Positions 58,395 through 64,000 of a stretch of DNA of 64,000 nt are shown in pieces; the stretch's first letter is position 1, and the number at the start of each line of letters is the position of its first letter. The position numbers and the translations under genes are program-made. A model generated the notes under the pieces. It searched no databases and was not told the origin of the DNA. It was given only the letters and a program-made list of their open reading frames with translations. The stretch comes from Heliopora coerulea (taxonomy: Eukaryota; Cnidaria; Anthozoa; Scleralcyonacea; Helioporidae), in contig JASJOG010000008.1 of the NCBI GenBank assembly GCA_030142905.1, positions 2,790,001 to 2,854,000 of the forward strand. Direction: 5' to 3'.

Positions 58395-59522
58395 AAACGT
58401 GCTGGCTAGCTGTGCACAAACGCAGCGAGGCTGCAGTTCACGAAATCAGACTAAATTAAGAACAAATGGGAAAAAAGTTATTGTTTCTTTCAAGAATAAT
58501 CTTTGAGAAATGATAACAGATGTCAAACAGATGCCTGTTACATTTGAGCGCATAAGTTTTATAGGGTATATGTGCGTTATGTACTGAGTTAATTAATATA
58601 CATGTTTGCGACTACGATAAACGGACTAACGCTTCTGAACATATTTGATTCAAAAAAAAAAACATTCGTCTAAACAAACAGATCAGGGCACGACAGCAAC
58701 ACATAAAGACATTGACTCTTGTCGGCTGGCTAAACATCTGATGTGTGTTTTCCTGGTGAAGGTATGTCACTTCAGGGAGAAAAGCTGCGTTTACAAATGA
58801 GAGATGCACATTTCCATATCGCAGTGTCATATTTCCACAAAGAAAATCCATTTCCTTAAAGAGAGAAGCTACTTTGTTATATGGGGAAACTAGCACGTTT
58901 GCATGGAGAAAGGGTGGCTCTTACCGGATAGTGTAGAATACTTTCACAAGAATACTCACGTTTACCCCTCCCCTAACCATGTAAACGGTCGAGTTTCGGC
59001 TACCATGTAAATCTCTTGTCAATAGACTTAAGGAAAAGGAATAGGTGACAGAGATGTAAAATAAAGTGCTTATTCACAGTTATAGTGACGCACTTTATAC
59101 TTTCATAGCTCATAACACCACAATGTTAGATCTGGTAACAGTGGGAACGCACATAAAATTCTAACGGCCATAATAATATATGAAATAACGCTGAGAAGGA
59201 ATCTAAGCAAGCGAATCAAAAATCAACATTGTGAGAATATTTCGAACCAATCAACATACCCCTAACACAAGACGTGCGGCATTCGTTCAGTTATATTTTC
59301 ACGAAAATAAAAAACAAAGTGTGAAAGGAAAAAGGCGCGTGGAAATATCGGAAGTAGTCTTATAAAACCGATTAAACCTAAATGCAATGAAACCTCTATT
59401 AACCCTTCAAGGTCAGCGTCCTGTATACAGGACATCAAGAACAAAAAAAATGTTAAGACAAAGCGAAAACAATGAAAGAACAATGAACAAAAGAAAACAA
59501 ACTCAATCTTTAAAGGGTAAAG
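58395..59522. other. Intergenic, no recognised feature
   Basis: AT-rich; no gene or repeat recognised. Confidence 0.45.
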
Positions 59523-59795
59523 AGGATACCATGAAACGAAGACTTCACAATTAACCTACACTGCCAAAGTCAACTGAAAAATGTTGACTCGAGCGGGATT
59601 TGAACTCGCACCTTCGGGATACCGATCCGCCACTCTACCTGTTGAGCGATATCCCTGTGGACTCGACAGCTCAACAGGTAGAGCGGCAGACCGGTATCCC
59701 GAAGGTGGAAGTTCAAATCCCGCTCGAGTCAACATTTTTCAGTTGACTTAGTCAGTGTAGGTTAATTGTAAAGTCTTCGTTTCATGATACCCTGA
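59523..59795. repeat. tRNA-like foldback element, family B, uninterrupted
   Basis: About 270 bp, arms from ATACCATGAAACGAAGACTT to AAGTCTTCGTTTCATGATAC. Each arm holds a tRNA-like module: plus strand GACTCGACAGCTCAACAGGT, AGAGCGGCAGACCGG, AGTTCAAATCCCGCTCGAGTC. The acceptor stem GACTCGA/TCGAGTC and D-stem GCTC/GAGC pair; the anticodon arm does not. The loop is only about 25 bp. Same family as the split copy at 39.7/41.5 kb. Confidence 0.85.
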
Positions 59796-59819
59796 GAATG
59801 ACTCTGAAATAGAATTAAG

Positions 59820-60531
59820 AGGATACCCTCGGGACCTTTCCTTGTGTCCGCTTAATATATTGTGTCCGCTTAATACAGGTTGGTTTACATTGCGCAATAC
59901 TGGTTGAGAAAGGAAAGCTCTAACATGGCACCACTAAGACATCCCAACGAGTTGAACTCTGAACACAAAGTGGTTGGGCATCTTCCTAAGCTAACGGCAC
60001 TATATGTGACAAAGTTTTCAAAGAGACCTACTTAATGATTCTAGCAAAGTAAGAGTAACTGACAAGAGAGTAAACAGAGGTACAGGATATGGCTCAGCTT
60101 AGAGATTCTTTGCGAATACCGAATTTATGGAGACACATTTTCACGTGGGACCAGGGTGGCTGAAGAATTTCGTTGTAAATAGTTATACACAAGAACCGCA
60201 CGGACTTTGATCGCAGATAACACATAATCTCATCTGATATCACTTTTTAAAAGAGTTTATTGACAGCTAAATGCATGGATTTATTACTTTTTGATCGAAT
60301 TTTTCAGGGACATAATGTAGTACAGCATTTTAAATTCATTCCGGCGTCCGCTTAATAGAGTTTCCTAAAAATAGAAATTTCCAAATGGCTCATTTTAGTG
60401 TCCACTAAATAAAGAGTTCGTTATAAAGGTAAATATAGGACGAAAATTTCAGGGTCCCAGGCAGTGCCCGCTTAATAAGAGGTATTCGCTTAATTGGGGG
60501 TCCGCTTAATAGAGGTTTCTCACTACTGTAT
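59820..60531. repeat. Non-autonomous DNA element (GTCCGCTTAATA repeats, CACTACTGTA end)
   Basis: GTGTCCGCTTAATATATTGTGTCCGCTTAATAC at the left (two copies), and CCCGCTTAATAAGAGG, GGTCCGCTTAATAGAGGTTT and CTCACTACTGTA at the right. Ends ..ACTGTA and ..RAGGTTTC.. are of pogo/Tigger style, as at 660-690. No transposase. Confidence 0.55.
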
Positions 60532-60914
60532 CTTTTTCGCACTATATTTTCCTGTTAGGAGGTAATACGGTAGACTCACTGTCTGGGGATGTTGTGTTTT
60601 ATTGTTGTGTTTTTTTGGGTTTAAATGGTTCGCATTGTCTTTCAACTTTCCTACAGAGCGACCATCAAGGCGCGCTTTTGTTGACTACAAGCAGTCCTTA
60701 TCGTAATTCGCCGAGAGATTGACTTTCCACGTGCTTTCTACTTTCATACCTTGTTTTTTATTTTAATAAAGACACATGCATTTCGTTTGAACTACATTTC
60801 ACCATTTTATTATCGAGCCCAAATTAGAAAGAGCAAATCACTTTTGTCTCAGAATAGGTTGATTTCGTGATCTGCAGTGTCGCTGTGTTTGTGCAGAGCT
60901 AGCCAGGGCGTTTA

Positions 60915-61018
60915 CGGTGTTTATCTCCAAACCGCGTTTTATCTCCAAATCCGCTAATCCGCTCATCCGCTCATCCGCCAATCTGCAAATCCGCATCCGC
61001 GTTTTATCCTAACCCAGG
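60915..61018. repeat. Inverse copies of the 19-bp repeat
   Basis: TTTATCTCCAAACCGCGTTT, TATCTCCAAATCCGC, then several ATCCGC steps (AATCCGCTCATCCGCTCATCCGC) and CCGCGTTTTATCC. Read on the minus strand these equal the units at 58282-58394. Confidence 0.8.
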
Positions 61019-61175
61019 GTATGATTGTGTGAAAGATTGTGATGATTTGAAACCGTAATACGACTACGGAGGACAACCACCAGAAGCCCAAGAACCTTTG
61101 GTCTTTTTACACAATTATGCTAATGTATGTACCGGTAACCACGGATTATGACATCTCCCCTCCCAACAAATTGAT

Positions 61176-61604
61176 TTGTTGAAATGATAGGTGAACGTTT
61201 GTCAAGCTCTATCTTCAGAAAAACAATCGCTGAGCTCCCTGCTGGAGATCAAACCCACAACCTGATGACCAGTGATACGCTCGAACCATTGAGCTACCAA
61301 GACTCAGATGGTAAGCTTAGGTGCAAGTTCGACATATGTGCGACCTAAGCGGAGGCCACTATATGTTAATAACGATATAACATATAGTGGCTTTCACTTA
61401 GGTCATAATGACTTAACATATAGTGGCTTCCGCTTAGGTCGCACATATGTCGAACTCGCACCTTACCTCACTATTGGAGTCTTGGTAGCTCAATGGTTAA
61501 AGCGTCTCACCGATCATCAGAAAGTTGCGGGTTCGATCCCCGTCTGCGGCTCGGAAATTGTTTTTCTGAGGATAGAGCTTGACAAACGTTCACCTATCAT
61601 TTCA
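61176..61604. repeat. tRNA-like foldback element, family A, large
   Basis: Arms of about 195 bp (61176-61370 and 61408-61604) with a short centre. Both contain CGTTTGTCAAGCTCTAT, a tRNA-like module and TTCGACATATGTGCGACCTA. Plus-strand module: TGGTAGCTCAATGGTTAAAG (A box) and GCGGGTTCGATCCCCGT (T-arm with 5-bp stem, B box). The centre repeats CATATAGTGGCTT. Ends TTGAAATGATAGGTGAACG and its inverse. Confidence 0.85.
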
Positions 61605-61719
61605 AGATATGTCCAAGTTCCCACGTTTCTAAAATGTATATAACAAATTGATTTGTTACTAATCAAATAGTGGTCCTCTTATTTTATGGTTCCCTTTGAA
61701 ATGTCCTTATTATTATCAG

Positions 61720-62820
61720 CGCTTACTAAGACATCTATATCTTGTCTTAATTTCTTGACAATGCTGATCATTGGATATCGGTGCTGGCTTTGAAGATGTT
61801 AATTCAACAGGTCTTTGGTCGCCCGACATTGTAGGTTCAGATACATTCAGAGTTACCGCCCGACTTTCTTGCTTTTGCCAAGCAGGGTTTTTTCTCTCAT
61901 CTTTTGGAACACAAAGGTGTTTTCTATTTCTTCGGACAACTGGATAATCCGTTTGTAACATTTACCATCGGTGATTATCAGTGCCACCAATTACCACGTC
62001 TTGCTGGAACCATTTGTTGTCTTTCTCGCTCTCAATTCGGACATGGTCACCTTTTCTCAAAAGAGGAATCGGCTAGCTTGGATGAATGCCTTCTGTTTAA
62101 ATCAAAATTATTTCTTCTCTAGTAATAGTCCTATGTTTACTCTTACTACTTTATCTTTGTCATAATCAAAAGAAAAACGCTCATGAGCAGTGTCGGTAAG
62201 GTTGTTCTGATTCGTCGATTAAACACAATCATTGAATGGTTATTAGCCCGTAGTGCCTAAGGTCGTAGATCTACATCCCACCAACGCAAGGCATGGATCC
62301 TCGTGATCACAGTATATTTCTGGCTATTTTCACAGCACTCTCAGTCAATTCGTTAGATTGTGGGTAATGCGGACTTAATTGATGTGGCATGCTTAAAACC
62401 ATAACACTACGCAAAACGGGCAAAGCTCTCCGACGAAATTGGGTCGACTATCACTCGCTATTTCTTGTGGGATTCCAACTTCCTCATTAAGCATACATAC
62501 TCTCGAGCTTCACTATTAATAGGGACAAAGTTCCACTTGACAAGTACATAATCTCTAAATACCGAAAGTAATAATCTATTTCCACAAGAAATGTCTTTCT
62601 TTTAAAAGAAAAGAGATCAATTCATATACGACTCCATGGTCTTTCCCAGCAAACGTGCAGCCTTCCTTGCTTGACACTCTTTACGCCGGCTTACTGCCCT
62701 CTTTATGTCTTTTCCTATACCGAACCACCAAACAGCAGACTTAGTTCTTTCCTTGCATTTGGTGACCCCCTAAAAAGTTGGGTATGGAATGAAATGAGCT
62801 AGTTAAGCAGCAACAACAAA
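61720..62820 (-). pseudogene. Ty3/gypsy integrase relic
   Basis: Minus strand, in pieces over three frames: WWFGIGKDIKRAVSR and KECQARKAARLLGKT (zinc-binding region and start of core, near 62680-62740), FLVEIDYYFRYLEIMYL (first catalytic Asp region, near 62570), VGIPQEIASDSRPNF (second Asp, near 62470), PHYPQSN.L (near 62375). Then, near 61900, a VVRRNRKHL C-terminal motif followed by a polar tail. This is the integrase order of animal Ty3/gypsy retrotransposons. Multiple stops and shifts; no LTRs or RT seen. Confidence 0.75.
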
Positions 62821-63179
62821 GTTGAAGTTTTCTTTTACAGACCTTAGCTGGGTTCAAAAAAGTTTTGTCTTGTGAATTTGTAATCGATTATCTAGCAAAA
62901 TTGGTATAAATGTATTCAGGATTAATGTTTTTTGTGCTTTGAACAGCAGGTCATAAGGCGTCTGTTTTAAGCTCGCTATGCTTATACGACCGTTTGTACT
63001 CAAACATAACATAAAAAAGGCATAAACTAAGATTATAAGGTGCCTTGATAACATGAGGGACATGTCTGATAAAAGTGTTGTTACTGGTTTCAGTTTCTCG
63101 TTCACTGATCAAAGGATTGTGACTATTTCCAACAACTTGACGGTAAAGTTTATAAAATATCGACTTTTTGTTCTCAAGA
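62821..63179 (+). promoter_or_regulatory. Presumed 5' region of SMCT-like gene 2
   Basis: 360 bp between the gypsy relic and the start codon. TATAAAAT at 63151-63158 is only about 22 bp before the ATG, too close to serve as an ordinary TATA box. An in-frame TAA at about 63153 supports the chosen start. Nothing else recognised. Confidence 0.3.
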
Positions 63180-63515
63180 ATGGCATCTTTACGATTCCAT
63201 ATGGTTGATTACGTTGTGTTCGGTATAACGCTATTGTTTTCAATGTCCATCGGAGTATACCATGGTTTCACAAGAAAGCAGTCAACAACCAAAGACTTCT
63301 TGCTGGCCGACCGTAGAATGATGAGTATTCCAGTAGCATTGTCACTGTTGGCTTCTTTTATGTCTGGTGTAACTATCCTTGGAGTGCCTTCGGAGATATA
63401 CAAATTTGGCATCCAGTACGGGTTGATTGTTCTGTCCTATACCATTTTAATTCCACTGGTTTCCTTGGTATTTGTACCCATCATTTATGGACTGAATCTT
63501 ACAAGTTCTTATGAG
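63180..63515 (+). CDS. SMCT-like gene 2, coding exon 1 (partial gene, continues right)
   Basis: 112 codons, the same length as exon 1 of the gene at 22559, with the same GAG|GTATGT donor. It reads MASLRFHMVDYVVFGITLLF, KQSTTKDFLLADRRM, LLASFMSGVTILGVPSEIYK and YGLNLTSSYE. Same strand, 10 kb downstream of gene 1: a tandem paralogue of the sodium-coupled monocarboxylate transporter group. Intron 1 of gene 1 is 6 kb, so absence of exon 2 before the window end is expected. No disabling change in this exon. Confidence 0.93.
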
Positions 63516-64000
63516 GTATGTATTGGTCGATAAGGTCCCTTGGTTCAGCTTCTTTGAAAAGTGGGAGAATACAAGTCCTGCCCTCGCAAAATGTGAATAA
63601 ATGTTTTCTAGGGTGAATGAAAGGTAACATGAAGGGTGAGAAACATTCATTAATTCTTGCCATCAAATACTATGTGTACCTTCATATTATGATAAATTCC
63701 ATCCACTTCAGTAATATTCATTCACCAATTTTTAGAGAATGACTTGCGTTCTTCAACCTTTAAAGAAACTGAATTGAGTGGCATTGGTCTAAGTTAATGC
63801 TAAAGTACCAATTATGGCTTCTGACCAGAACGTTTTGCTCTAGTTCCATTTGCTACCATGCTAGTGAGCTTTCTATTGGCTTAAATATAGATTCCCACTT
63901 GCATGTATAAGCGACCAGAATTGCATCCGGTGTCTAATAAAAAACGAAAGAAAATGAAAGATTGATTAAACCAGCTTGTTCCGCGATGTGATAGACGATA
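63516..64000 (+). other. SMCT-like gene 2, intron 1 (start)
   Basis: 485 bp to the window end without recognisable features. Confidence 0.5.

Noticed and set aside
59640..59735. Pair of functional divergent tRNA genes
   Set aside because: The acceptor and D stems pair, but the anticodon stem does not close and the same foldback recurs at 39.7/41.5 kb, so a repeat is the better reading.
63151..63158. TATA box of SMCT-like gene 2
   Set aside because: TATAAAAT is about 22 bp from the start codon, which would place transcription start at or after the ATG.

Overview
The window is nuclear DNA of an animal. It is AT-rich, has short coding exons separated by long introns with GT..AG borders, and is crowded with decayed transposable elements. 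The repeat mix (two-gene PIF/Harbinger, Tc1/mariner, Ty3/gypsy, CR1/L2-like LINEs with an esterase domain, tRNA-derived SINEs, many foldback MITEs), together with strong protein and intron-position similarity to vertebrates, suggests a cnidarian, most likely an anthozoan (coral or anemone). That placement is inference; no species marker is visible.

Three host genes are present. (1) On the minus strand, 18971 down to 875 and continuing off the left edge, lie the first 17 coding exons of POLE, the catalytic subunit of DNA polymerase epsilon. They give 487 residues, covering the N-terminal domain and the whole 3'-5' exonuclease active site; the polymerase domain lies outside the window. A palindromic pair of E2F-like sites sits 132-168 bp upstream of the start codon. 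(2) On the plus strand, 22559-53285, is a complete 15-exon gene for a sodium-coupled solute carrier of the SLC5A8/SLC5A12 (SMCT) type, 603 residues, every splice phase closing, ending in a PDZ-ligand-like -THF. (3) At 63180-63515 is the first coding exon of a second copy of the same gene. Its exon 1 has identical length (112 codons) and the same donor site, so this is a tandem duplication cut by the right edge.

Between and inside these genes the DNA is mostly mobile-element debris. A PIF/Harbinger element with a frameshifted transposase and an intact MADF-type partner lies between POLE and the first transporter gene (about 19.2-22.4 kb). A Tc1 pseudogene sits in a POLE intron. SMCT introns hold a 5'-truncated LINE with an open reverse transcriptase frame, an older broken LINE, a foldback MITE family with one copy nested inside another, a piggyBac-like MITE 13 bp past a splice donor, a 4 x 71 bp minisatellite and several simple repeats. 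The gap between the two transporter genes holds a LINE 5' half (ORF1 with SGNH esterase plus endonuclease), 19-bp tandem repeats, foldbacks and a Ty3/gypsy integrase relic.

The most unusual theme is a set of foldback (inverted-repeat) elements whose arms each carry a tRNA-like module with recognisable A and B boxes, in two unrelated sequence families (about 27.1 and 61.2 kb; 39.7/41.5 and 59.5 kb). One is split by the LINE and abuts a perfect 37-bp-arm palindrome.
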